From Pectobacterium aquaticum (GTDB lineage Bacteria; Pseudomonadota; Gammaproteobacteria; Enterobacterales; Enterobacteriaceae): a stretch of DNA of 64,000 nucleotides. A program made the position numbers and the translations under genes. This document shows, piece by piece, positions 1 to 7,639 of the stretch (its first letter is position 1; every line of letters starts with the position of its first letter). Location of the stretch: assembly GCF_003382565.3 (NCBI RefSeq), contig NZ_CP086253.1, positions 930,001 to 994,000 of the forward strand. Direction: 5' to 3'. The notes beneath the pieces were generated by a model that did not search any database, was not told where the DNA came from, and worked only from the letters and a program-made list of their open reading frames with translations.

Positions 1-310
1 AGCAGATAGCTCGGCAATGACCTCAATGTTAGTCGGTTTAGGGGTTGCACAAAGTGGTCAAGTTGTGGGTAAAATCGGCGAGGCCTTTGGCGTAAGTAAT
101 TTAGCTCTGGATACACAGGGTGTTGGCGATAATTCTCAAGTTGTCGTCAGCGGCTACGTCCTTCCGGGTCTGCAAGTAAAATATGGTGTTGGCATATTTG
201 ATTCTTTGGCAACGTTAACGCTGCGTTATCGCCTGATGCCAAAGCTATACTTGGAAGCGGTGTCTGGCATTAGCCAGGCATTAGATGTGCTCTATCAGTT
301 TGAGTTCTAG
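1..310 (+). CDS. tamB: TamB, translocation and assembly module subunit, C-terminal end (partial)
   Basis: Only the last ~102 codons are present; the frame is open to the left edge (in phase from base 2) and stops with TAG at 308-310. The visible end carries the hallmark tail of the TamB DUF490 domain: YGVGIFDSL, LTLRYRLMPKLYLE, and a final aromatic residue (YQFEF) as in outer-membrane-directed beta proteins. TamB is an inner-membrane-anchored periplasm-spanning protein that works with the Omp85 protein TamA in outer membrane biogenesis and lipid transport. ytfP follows after 2 bp, as in E. coli tamA-tamB-ytfP, so they are probably co-transcribed. The assignment rests on the tail sequence plus gene order; the rest of the gene lies outside the window. 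Confidence 0.93.
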   Translation, partial: ADSSAMTSMLVGLGVAQSGQVVGKIGEAFGVSNLALDTQGVGDNSQVVVSGYVLPGLQVKYGVGIFDSLATLTLRYRLMPKLYLEAVSGISQALDVLYQFEF

Positions 311-312
311 CG

Positions 313-672
313 ATGCGAATTATTGTTTACGGCAGTTTACGACGCAAACAGGGAAACAGTCATTGGATGACAAATGCGCAATGGTTAGGGGACTGTCAGC
401 TCGCGGGTTTCGAGCTGTACGATCTCGGCCATTATCCGGCAGTCGTACCTGGTAATGGAGAAATCCATTGCGAGGTCTATCGCATTAGTTCGTCGATTTT
501 GACAGAGCTGGATGCCTTGAAGCGAGACGGCCACGAATACCAACGTGAGCTGATTCGTACGCCTCTGGGCAGTGCCTGGATCTATCTGTACAAACACCCT
601 GTTGTAGGGCTGACGCGTATTGCCAGCGGTGACTGGCTAAAGCGCAGCGAAGAAGATGAAGAAGAGGCTTGA
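313..672 (+). CDS. ytfP: YtfP, gamma-glutamylcyclotransferase-fold protein
   Basis: A 119-residue protein close to E. coli YtfP (113 aa). The N-terminal VYGSLR motif (residues 5-10) is the substrate-binding loop of the gamma-glutamylcyclotransferase (GGCT/AIG2) fold, and the middle keeps the GHYPAVVPGNG and GEIHCEVYRI stretches of the small beta-barrel. The C-terminus is strongly acidic (EEDEEEA), longer than in E. coli. The exact substrate of YtfP is not established; GGCT relatives release 5-oxoproline from gamma-glutamyl compounds. It starts 2 bp after the tamB stop, so translation is probably coupled, and a bidirectional terminator follows at 709-735. Confidence 0.92.
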   Translation: MRIIVYGSLRRKQGNSHWMTNAQWLGDCQLAGFELYDLGHYPAVVPGNGEIHCEVYRISSSILTELDALKRDGHEYQRELIRTPLGSAWIYLYKHPVVGLTRIASGDWLKRSEEDEEEA

Positions 673-708
673 GGCCGAGTAGCCAATCAAGTCATGGTCG
701 CCATAAAT

Positions 709-735
709 AAAAACACCGCGCAAGGCGGTGTTTTT
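709..735. terminator. Bidirectional terminator between ytfP and ppa
   Basis: A 9-bp perfect stem (711-719 with 725-733, arm AAACACCGC) has a 5-nt loop and is flanked by A and T runs on both sides, so it can end transcription of ytfP (plus) and ppa (minus). The two genes converge here. Confidence 0.85.
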
Positions 736-787
736 GATTATGCGATATCTTGAGCCCGTAAGGGCTTTAATGCATATCGTGTGGCGC

Positions 788-1318
788 TTATTTGTTTTTC
801 GCGCGCTCGAAGGAAGCAACGATCTCGGCTTTCGCCGCAGCAGCGTTATCCCAACCTTCCACTTTCACCCACTTGCCTTTTTCCAGATCTTTGTAGTGTT
901 CAAAGAAGTGGCCGATCTGTGCACGCAGCAGTTCAGGCAGGTCGTTAACGTCTTTAATATGATCGTATTCTTTGCTCAGCTTGCTGTGTGGAACGGCAAC
1001 CAGCTTGGCATCTTCGCCCGCTTCGTCAGTCATTTTCAGCACGCCAACAGGACGGCAACGGATCACTGAGCCCGGTTGCAAGGGATACGGGGTCGGAACC
1101 AGAACGTCAACCGGGTCGCCATCCAGAGACAGCGTGTGGTTGATGTAGCCGTAGTTGCATGGGTAGAACATGGCCGTAGACATGAAACGGTCTACAAACA
1201 GCGCACCGGTATCTTTATCAATTTCATATTTGATCGGATCGGCGTTCGCGGGAATTTCAATCACTACATAGATATCTTCCGGCAGATCTTTACCCGCCGG
1301 GACATTGTTCAGACTCAT
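788..1318 (-). CDS. ppa: Inorganic pyrophosphatase
   Basis: A 176-residue family I soluble pyrophosphatase, the same length as E. coli Ppa. It hydrolyses pyrophosphate to two phosphates in the cytosol and pulls biosynthetic reactions forward. The signature DGDPVDVLV contains the three metal-binding aspartates; the active-site region FMSTAMFYPCNYGYIN lies just before it and the C-terminal KWVKVEGW is also conserved. The ATG at 1318 is preceded on the minus strand by an AAGGAAA-type ribosome site. It converges with ytfP across a shared terminator. The 273-bp upstream gap to plsY holds a hairpin-rich repeat. Confidence 0.97.
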   Translation of the reverse strand: MSLNNVPAGKDLPEDIYVVIEIPANADPIKYEIDKDTGALFVDRFMSTAMFYPCNYGYINHTLSLDGDPVDVLVPTPYPLQPGSVIRCRPVGVLKMTDEAGEDAKLVAVPHSKLSKEYDHIKDVNDLPELLRAQIGHFFEHYKDLEKGKWVKVEGWDNAAAAKAEIVASFERAKNK

Positions 1319-1462
1319 GTCGGTTTCCTTCTCTTAAACCTGAAATAGCGTGGCCGTCATTATAGCCAAAAAGCGTTTAATGTCCCTGATTTTTAGCGTG
1401 TGCAAGGCGTGATGCGCTTGCGCGAGTCGTTTAAGTAAAAATACGTTCGTTACTCAATGTCT

Positions 1463-1578
1463 TCCGGCAATGAAAGACATCCTGTCTCTCACCGGAGGTC
1501 AGCCTTTGGCTGGTCAAATTCGTTCCCGACGAATTTGTCACTGCGTCGTCGCCTTCACGCAACTCGAATTATTTAGGG
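1463..1578. repeat. Degenerate member of the miniature palindromic repeat family, rich in short hairpins
   Basis: The right end (1559-1578) is nearly identical to the right ends of the copies at 2780-2983, 16930-17054 and 20984-21110 (CAACTCGAATTATTTAGGG type). The left end typical of the family is missing. Inside are successive perfect hairpins: AGACA/TGTCT (1475-1487) nested in TCCGG/CCGGA (1463-1496), AGCC/GGCT (1501-1511), and a 9-bp stem at 1515-1537. The last has the same place and design as the CAAATCTGCC hairpin of the second copy but different sequence. No coding content is visible. Confidence 0.6.
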
Positions 1579-1591
1579 GAATTTTTTTGTC

Positions 1592-2227
1592 TTATTCTTC
1601 GGAGGGCGTCTGTTCGTCTTCTGGCTGCTTCTTCTTGCGTAGCCTATTCCAGATTTTACTTTCCTGCCCGCGCCAGAGGCGTTGGATATTGTCATGATGG
1701 CGCATCAGTATCAGGCAAGAGAGCATCGCGACGGGGAAGGTAAACTGTGGCTTGAACCACCAGACATAAAACGGCGCGATGAGCGCACTGACAATCGCAC
1801 CTAGCGAGGAATAACCGCTCAGCAGCACGGTCAGTAGCCAGGTGCCGGTCATCAGGCCGGTCAAATCCCAGCCGATCGGTGCAATGGCACCCAGCGCCGT
1901 TGCCACACCTTTGCCGCCGCGAAAGTGGAAAAAGACGGGATAGATATGGCCGAGGCAGGCAGCGATAGCGGTTAGCCCGAGATACAGCGGGGCAACGCCC
2001 AGCGCGTAAGCGGCCCAGACTGGCAGCATGCCTTTCAGAACATCAAACACCAATACGGTTGCAGCGGCCGCTTTGCCGCCAATACGCAATACGTTAGTGG
2101 CTCCGGGGTTCCCAGAACCATGCTGGCGCGGATCGGGCAGCCCAGTAATTCTGCAGAACAAAATCGCACTGGAAATAGAGCCACACAGATACGCGATTAA
2201 CATCATACCAAGCGCGGTAACACTCAT
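1592..2227 (-). CDS. plsY: Acyl-phosphate:glycerol-3-phosphate acyltransferase PlsY
   Basis: A 211-residue inner-membrane enzyme that moves an acyl group from acyl-phosphate to glycerol-3-phosphate, the first step of phospholipid synthesis. The three PlsY motifs are visible: the early GSISSAIL segment, GSGNPGATNVLR, and FRGGKGVATALG, ending with RHHDNIQRL. There are about five membrane segments and a charged C-terminal tail (RLRKKKQPEDE). An in-frame reading extends to 2338, but similarity to E. coli PlsY (MSAIAPGMILIAYLCGS) begins at MSVTALGMMLIAYLCGS, so I place the start at 2227. It diverges from folB across 128 bp, as in E. coli. Confidence 0.95.
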   Translation of the reverse strand: MSVTALGMMLIAYLCGSISSAILFCRITGLPDPRQHGSGNPGATNVLRIGGKAAAATVLVFDVLKGMLPVWAAYALGVAPLYLGLTAIAACLGHIYPVFFHFRGGKGVATALGAIAPIGWDLTGLMTGTWLLTVLLSGYSSLGAIVSALIAPFYVWWFKPQFTFPVAMLSCLILMRHHDNIQRLWRGQESKIWNRLRKKKQPEDEQTPSEE

Positions 2228-2355
2228 AACGCTATTCCGTTTAGTTTGTATAGAGAGACGTTTAATAAGGGTCGTTTTACTCTTCTTATCTGTGGATAAT
2301 ACGCACATTCCGTCGGAAGTGGTATCCGACAGCGACAAAAACAGAGAATGGCGTG

Positions 2356-2709
2356 ATGGATATCGTATTTATTGAAGAACTTACTGTAATCACAACTATT
2401 GGTGTTTACGATTGGGAACAGACCATTCAGCAGAAACTGGTGTTCGATATCGAAATGGGCTGGGATAACCGTCAGGCAGCCGCCAGTGACGATGTGAATG
2501 ACTGCCTGAGCTATGCCGATGTCAGCGAGGCGGTGATTGGCCACGTGGCAAACCAGCGCTTTGCTCTGGTGGAACGCGTTGCCGAAGAAGTCGCACACAT
2601 GTTGATGCAGCGCTTCTCGACTCCCTGGCTGCGGATCAAGCTCAGCAAGCCTGGGGCCGTCGCGCAGGCGCGGCAGGTTGGCGTTATCATTGAGCGCGGC
2701 ACGCGATAA
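2356..2709 (+). CDS. folB: Dihydroneopterin aldolase FolB
   Basis: A 117-residue enzyme of tetrahydrofolate synthesis that converts 7,8-dihydroneopterin to 6-hydroxymethyl-dihydropterin and glycolaldehyde. It also epimerises the substrate. Family sequence is evident throughout: MDIVFIEEL, IGVYDWEQ with the catalytic-site Glu, DCLSYADV, FALVERVAEEVA and the final KPGAVAQA-VGVIIERG. An in-frame GTG lies one codon upstream (2353), but the ATG at 2356 matches the E. coli start. Divergent from plsY; the 350-bp gap downstream to uppP is mostly a repeat. Confidence 0.95.
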   Translation: MDIVFIEELTVITTIGVYDWEQTIQQKLVFDIEMGWDNRQAAASDDVNDCLSYADVSEAVIGHVANQRFALVERVAEEVAHMLMQRFSTPWLRIKLSKPGAVAQARQVGVIIERGTR

Positions 2710-2779
2710 ATCTGATTTAACAGAAGAAATACTGATTTACGTGCAACTAAACCGTAACCCAAATAGTCTATAAGCCAGT

Positions 2780-2983
<204 letters not shown>

Positions 2984-3059
2984 TAGCGGCTCGCGGAAGT
3001 ACGCGGCCGCTTTTTTGTGCGCTGCATTTTTCGTTTTTATTAGAGGCAAGGATTTTTAG

Positions 3060-3878
3060 ATGACTGACCTGCATTCATTGCTAATCGCATTTATTCTTGG
3101 CGTGGTCGAAGGACTGACTGAGTTTTTGCCCGTATCGTCTACAGGGCATATGATTATTGTTGGTCATTGGTTAGGGTTTGCTGATGAGAAAGCCAAGACA
3201 TTTGAAGTGATCATTCAGCTTGGCTCGATTCTGGCCGTTGTTGTGATGTTCTGGCGCCGCCTCTTTGGTCTGATAGGGATTCACTTCGGCGATGTTCCGC
3301 ACGAGGGGAAAACCGCTGGGCGTTTGAAATTAACGCACATCTTGCTGGCTATGATTCCCGCCGTGGTGCTTGGGTTGGTTTTCCATGACGTGATCAAGTC
3401 GCTGTTTTATCCGCAGAACGTGATGTATGCGCTGGTGATCGGTGGCTTCCTGCTGTTAGCGGCGGAATGGTTCAAGCCAAAACAGCCGCGTGCTGCCGGG
3501 CTGGATGACATCACGCATCGTCAGGCATTTATGATTGGCTGTTTTCAATGTCTGGCGCTGTGGCCCGGCTTTTCGCGTTCAGGGGCGACCATTTCCGGCG
3601 GGATGCTGATGGGCGTCAGCCGCTATGCGGCTTCTGAGTTCTCTTTTATTCTGGCGGTTCCCATGATGATGGGTGCGACCGTTCTGGATCTGTATAAAAG
3701 CTGGCATTTCCTGTCGCTGGCCGATGCGCCGATGTTTGCCGTAGGCTTCGTGACGGCCTTTATCGTGGCGCTGATTGCGATTAAAACCTTCCTGAAAATC
3801 ATCAAACGCATCTCGTTTGTCCCGTTCGCGATTTACCGTTTTATGGTCGCGGGCGTGGTTTACATGGTGTTTATGTAA
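3060..3878 (+). CDS. uppP: Undecaprenyl-diphosphate phosphatase UppP (BacA)
   Basis: A 272-residue integral membrane enzyme that dephosphorylates undecaprenyl pyrophosphate to recycle the lipid carrier for peptidoglycan and O-antigen; excess gives bacitracin resistance. The active-site motif EGLTEFLPVSSTGH is at residues 17-30 (E17, E21, S27, H30) and the second motif PGFSRSGAT near residue 170. Eight or so hydrophobic segments span the length, which equals the E. coli protein (273 aa). An AGAGGCAAGG ribosome site precedes the ATG. Convergent with cca over a strong shared terminator. Confidence 0.96.
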   Translation: MTDLHSLLIAFILGVVEGLTEFLPVSSTGHMIIVGHWLGFADEKAKTFEVIIQLGSILAVVVMFWRRLFGLIGIHFGDVPHEGKTAGRLKLTHILLAMIPAVVLGLVFHDVIKSLFYPQNVMYALVIGGFLLLAAEWFKPKQPRAAGLDDITHRQAFMIGCFQCLALWPGFSRSGATISGGMLMGVSRYAASEFSFILAVPMMMGATVLDLYKSWHFLSLADAPMFAVGFVTAFIVALIAIKTFLKIIKRISFVPFAIYRFMVAGVVYMVFM

Positions 3879-3920
3879 GACTGATTGCCTAGATTTTAGG
3901 TCGACCATTATTTATAGAGA

Positions 3921-3953
3921 GAAGAGGCCACGCTGATGCGTGGCCTCTTTGTT
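3921..3953. terminator. Bidirectional terminator between uppP and cca
   Basis: Perfect 11-bp stem AGAGGCCACGC (3923-3933) with 3938-3948 and a TGAT tetraloop, followed by T residues on the plus strand and flanked by A residues for the minus strand. It sits directly against the cca stop codon (3954-3956). Confidence 0.9.
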
Positions 3954-5198
3954 TCAGGACATACCCGAGCTATCTGGCTGTTGTGCTTTCCAGTCTGCCA
4001 GTGCATGAATGCGGCGACGAGCCAGTTCGTTACGTACATCAATGCCCTTAAACCCATCGGCGACGACGTTCGCACTGCTGACTTGACTGGCGATGCAGAA
4101 GGCTTCACGCAGGTAATCACCCTGTGGATAGGGGTTCTCTTCAAAACCAGCACGGCCTCTGGCATCGGCTTCGCTCGTGAGCGCTAACTGCTCCAGACGC
4201 TGTGGTTTACGCCAGACGTCAATCGCATCAAATAACTTCAGCAGGGTTTTGGGTTGCAGCACCTGCACGGTATGAACCAGATCATGATATTCCGCAACCA
4301 GCTTTGCCAAATCGCGAATCGGGTTAGGTACGCGCAGACGCTGGCACAGTGCTTCAACCAGTTTGACGCCCGCCGGGCCATGCCCGTGATGACGCGGCCA
4401 CAGTTCGGGGGGCGTCAGCCCTTTTCCTAAATCGTGGCACAGCGTAGCAAAACGTACGTCAATCTCAGGGCTGAGACGAGCAGCCATCGCCACTGTCATC
4501 ATCGTATGAATACCGGTATCAATTTCCGGGTGCCATTTGGCGGGAGCCGGCACGCCGTACAGATTATCGATTTCAGGGAACAGCACGGCCAGCGCACCGC
4601 AGTCACGCAGCACCTGAAAATAGACATCTGGCGACGAGGTGCCGAGCGCTTTTTCCGTCTCTTTCCAGACGCGCTCTGGCGTCAGGTAAGCCAGCTCGCC
4701 CTCATGCACCATTGTTTGCATCAACGCCATGGTCTCTTCGGCAATCTGGAAGCCGAGATGGGCAAAACGCGCGGCAAAACGCGCGACGCGCAGCACCCGT
4801 AACGGATCTTCGCTGAATGCCTCGGAGACGTGGCGCAGCACGCGATTTTCAAGATCGTGCCGACCGTGATAAGGATCGATAAGGTCGCCCCGCTCGGTGC
4901 GGGCAATGGCATTGATGGTCAAATCGCGGCGCAGCAAATCCTGCTCTAACGTGACATCGGGGGCGGCATGGCAGACAAACCCGGTATAGCCTTTGCCAGA
5001 TTTGCGTTCGGTACGCGCGAGAGCGTATTCATCGCGGCTAATGGGGTGTAAGAAGACGGGGAAATCCTTTCCAACCTGCTGGTAGCCCTGCGCGAGCAGG
5101 TTTTCCGGCGTCGCGCCGACCACCACCCAATCTTTCTCGGTGACGGGTAAACCCAGCAGGCTGTCCCGAACAGCGCCGCCGACAAGGTAGATCTTCAA
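3954..5198 (-). CDS. cca: Multifunctional CCA-adding tRNA nucleotidyltransferase
   Basis: A 414-residue class II CCA enzyme that builds and repairs the 3' CCA of tRNAs using CTP and ATP. The nucleotidyltransferase site has the GGAVRD loop (residues 7-12), the metal pair in EKDWVVVG (D23 region) and RRDLTINA. The C-terminal half holds an HD phosphohydrolase domain (HPEIDTGIHT, CHDLGKG), the arrangement found in gammaproteobacteria where it adds 2',3'-cyclic phosphodiesterase and phosphatase activities. Length matches E. coli Cca (412 aa). It follows ygiM in the same direction, with a terminator in between (5267-5297). Confidence 0.97.
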   Translation of the reverse strand: MKIYLVGGAVRDSLLGLPVTEKDWVVVGATPENLLAQGYQQVGKDFPVFLHPISRDEYALARTERKSGKGYTGFVCHAAPDVTLEQDLLRRDLTINAIARTERGDLIDPYHGRHDLENRVLRHVSEAFSEDPLRVLRVARFAARFAHLGFQIAEETMALMQTMVHEGELAYLTPERVWKETEKALGTSSPDVYFQVLRDCGALAVLFPEIDNLYGVPAPAKWHPEIDTGIHTMMTVAMAARLSPEIDVRFATLCHDLGKGLTPPELWPRHHGHGPAGVKLVEALCQRLRVPNPIRDLAKLVAEYHDLVHTVQVLQPKTLLKLFDAIDVWRKPQRLEQLALTSEADARGRAGFEENPYPQGDYLREAFCIASQVSSANVVADGFKGIDVRNELARRRIHALADWKAQQPDSSGMS

Positions 5199-5266
5199 CG
5201 TCGGGCTCCTGAATCAATAACCAATACTTCACCACATACTACCATCTTTGCGCCGCTGTGTTGGCC

Positions 5267-5297
5267 GCAAAGAAAAATGCCTGCAAGAAGCAGGCAC
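5267..5297 (-). terminator. Rho-independent terminator of ygiM
   Basis: Stem TGCCTGC (5278-5284) with GCAGGCA (5290-5296) and a 5-nt loop. On the minus strand it is followed by TTTTTCTTT, the expected U tract, ~10 nt after the ygiM stop. Confidence 0.85.
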
Positions 5298-5306
5298 GTA
5301 TTCTGA

Positions 5307-5927
5307 TTAGCTCATCCAGCGGTCATTTTTCTTTTTGCGAGGGATGATGTGCGGCAATAGCAGACCCAGCAGCAAACCTATGCCAGCAACGCCGCCGCCA
5401 TACATAAACCACTGTAGAATGATGGTGCGCTGCTTATCGTCAAGCTGGACATTCGCCGCGCTGACTTTCTTCTGCGCGATGATAAGCTGATTTTTCAGAT
5501 CCTGATTTTCCTGACGTAACCCGTTGATAATATTATCGCTGGCAGCGACTTTCTGCTGCATATCTGCGGTACGTTGGTTCCAAGTCTGATCGATATTATT
5601 CAGTTTGTCAGTCAGGTCTTTGACCTGATTTTCCAGCTCCGGCACCCGCGTGCGCAGGCTCGGCGTATTGCTAAGCTGGTCGAGTGGGATCCAAGTCGTA
5701 CGGTTTTTATCATCACGGATCTGCGCATAGCCCGCGTTTTCATTAACGCTGAGTAGCGTGACTTCAGCGCCAGCATTCACCGTGCCAACGATACGATATT
5801 GATTGCCCGGCCCGCTGTGCACATACGTCAATAACTCATCGGAAATATAACGTTTTTCTTCCGCCTGTGCGGTCCAACTCAGCGTGAGAGAAAATAAAGT
5901 AAAACAGAGTAAGCCTAATTTCTGCAT
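5307..5927 (-). CDS. ygiM: YgiM, SH3-domain signal-transduction-type membrane protein
   Basis: A 206-residue envelope protein of TIGR04211/YgiM type. Residues 1-22 form a signal peptide (hydrophobic LGLLCFTLFSLTLSWTAQA, cleavage before EEKRY). A bacterial SH3 domain follows (YVHSGPGNQYRIVGTVNAGA, residues ~35-90), then a coiled-coil region (~95-165). A C-terminal membrane helix (GGGVAGIGLLLGLLLPHII, ~175-195) ends in a basic cytoplasmic tail. Bacterial SH3 domains often bind peptidoglycan; the exact role of YgiM is not established. Its place between cca and ygiF is the same as in E. coli. Confidence 0.92.
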   Translation of the reverse strand: MQKLGLLCFTLFSLTLSWTAQAEEKRYISDELLTYVHSGPGNQYRIVGTVNAGAEVTLLSVNENAGYAQIRDDKNRTTWIPLDQLSNTPSLRTRVPELENQVKDLTDKLNNIDQTWNQRTADMQQKVAASDNIINGLRQENQDLKNQLIIAQKKVSAANVQLDDKQRTIILQWFMYGGGVAGIGLLLGLLLPHIIPRKKKNDRWMS

Positions 5928-6011
5928 AAGATCATCATGTTGCGTTAATGGTGGTCCGATAGTAGAGGCTTAAGTCTGACGAGGCAATGTATAAACCTAA
6001 ATGAGAACAGT

Positions 6012-6073
6012 CTTAGAACCTGCCCCATTAGGGCTATTTTGCCCCAATAGCGCTTACTGGGATAGGTTCTTAG
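6012..6073. repeat. 62-bp imperfect palindromic element
   Basis: The left end CTTAGAACCTGCCCCATTA is mirrored by the right end GGGATAGGTTCTTAG, and the middle GCTATTTTGCCCCAATAGC also folds back. It lies in the 322-bp gap between the divergent ygiM and ygiF genes, which otherwise shows no gene. I take it for a small interspersed palindromic unit; no second copy is present in this window. Confidence 0.6.
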
Positions 6074-6249
6074 AAGGCGGCGTGCAGCGTGTTTAAGCGG
6101 CGTAAAACCGCGCAGTTGCTGACAGGTTTGCATAAGAAATGCGCGCTTGTTCGCAGGTGAAAAAGAGTGTGTGCGGTAAGAGTAGTCAGGTAAGGTAAAA
6201 TGTTATTTACTGACATAATAATGAACGCGGTCTTGGTGTTGTGAATGCT

Positions 6250-7587
6250 ATGAGTGAAGAGATTGAGCTTAAGTTTATTGTTCATCCCGACAGCGTTGAA
6301 TCGCTGCTGACGCAACTGGCTGAATGGGAGAGTGATTACAGTCAGTATGAGCATATGCGTGCTCAGCGTCTGAGCAATACCTATTATGAAACGGCGGATA
6401 ATTACCTGCGCCGCAATGGCATCGGCCTGCGTATTCGTGGCGAAAATGAACGCTACGAAATGACGGCGAAAACGGCTGGCAAGGTGATTGGCGGGCTGCA
6501 TCAACACCCAGAATATAACGTTGAGCTGGAGAAAGCAGAGCTGGATCTCAGCCTGTTTCCGGCGGAAGTCTGGCCGGAGGATTGCGATGTTATGGCGCTG
6601 CAATCGTCGCTCAGTCCACTGTTTAGTACGGATTTTACGCGTGAAAAGTGGGTGTTTACTTACTATCAAAGCGTGATTGAGGTTGCCTTAGATCGCGGTG
6701 AGATTCGTGCTGGCGATCTGAGTGAACCGCTGTGCGAACTGGAGATGGAGCTTAAGGTCGGACAGACCACCCATCTGCTGGAGCTGGCAAAGGAAATCGC
6801 GGAATTTGGTGGTATGCGACAGGGCAGCCTGAGTAAGGCGGCGCGCGGATACCATTTGGCTAAAGGTAACCCAGTTCGCGAGTGTCAGCCTCTCAATCGA
6901 CTGGTTGTGGATCCAAAAACCAATATCGATCAAGCCATCCGCGCGGCGCTGGAACTGGGGTTGAGTCACTGGCAATACCATGAAGAACTGTGGATAAGAG
7001 GGAATGCCTCTGCCCGTGAAGCCCTGCCAGAGGCCAGCGCGTTGATGCGCGAAATGCTGGTGCTGGTGGGCGGCGTCGTGTTACGCAAGGTCACCACGCT
7101 TTTTCGCTCTGCACTCGCCACTCTGGAGGCTCGGCTACAAGGCTCCGATGGCGCGGAAGTGTGTTACAGCGTCGACTACCTGCAAAGTAAGTTAGTACTG
7201 ACTTCCTGGCTGTTCGAGTCTGGCTGGCGTAATCATATGGATAATAAAGATCGTATTAAGCTACAGGGATCGTTCAAACGCTTTGCTGACATTATGCTAA
7301 GCCGTAGTACGGCCGATCTGAAAAGCGCCTTTTTTTCTAAATTGACGGAAGCGCAATACGAACAGCAGATTCCTCGCCTGCAACGTAATATCTACGCGTT
7401 TCTTCTCTTATCCGGTGCTTATCCGGCGGAGCAGGTGGAAGCCTACGTTGAACATTGGCGGGTGTTACTCCAGGAAATTGAGCGACTCGCTGCTGGGAAG
7501 GCTCCTTCTGCGTATCTGGAAGCTTACCGTAAAGAGGCGCTAGCCTTGTCGCCGTTCTGGCTACATAGCGGCGGACCATCACAGTAA
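6250..7587 (+). CDS. ygiF: Inorganic triphosphatase YgiF (CYTH-CHAD)
   Basis: A 445-residue two-domain protein. The N-terminal CYTH domain has the family signature EIELKF at residues 3-8, then LRIRGENERYEMTAKT and GYHLAKGNP; E. coli YgiF hydrolyses inorganic tripolyphosphate with Mg2+. The C-terminal CHAD domain (~215-445) is alpha-helical with conserved basic residues (WQYHEELWIRGN, SFKRFADI) that bind polyphosphate. An in-frame GTG at 6241 would add three residues; ATG 6250 aligns with E. coli MAQEIELKF and is preferred, although neither start has a clear ribosome site. It lies 52 bp upstream of glnE, as in E. coli. Confidence 0.93.
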   Translation: MSEEIELKFIVHPDSVESLLTQLAEWESDYSQYEHMRAQRLSNTYYETADNYLRRNGIGLRIRGENERYEMTAKTAGKVIGGLHQHPEYNVELEKAELDLSLFPAEVWPEDCDVMALQSSLSPLFSTDFTREKWVFTYYQSVIEVALDRGEIRAGDLSEPLCELEMELKVGQTTHLLELAKEIAEFGGMRQGSLSKAARGYHLAKGNPVRECQPLNRLVVDPKTNIDQAIRAALELGLSHWQYHEELWIRGNASAREALPEASALMREMLVLVGGVVLRKVTTLFRSALATLEARLQGSDGAEVCYSVDYLQSKLVLTSWLFESGWRNHMDNKDRIKLQGSFKRFADIMLSRSTADLKSAFFSKLTEAQYEQQIPRLQRNIYAFLLLSGAYPAEQVEAYVEHWRVLLQEIERLAAGKAPSAYLEAYRKEALALSPFWLHSGGPSQ

Positions 7588-7639
7588 CCGTTAACTGCCG
7601 CTTGTCAGTGAAGATAGGCGGCGCATCAAGGGAACCCCC

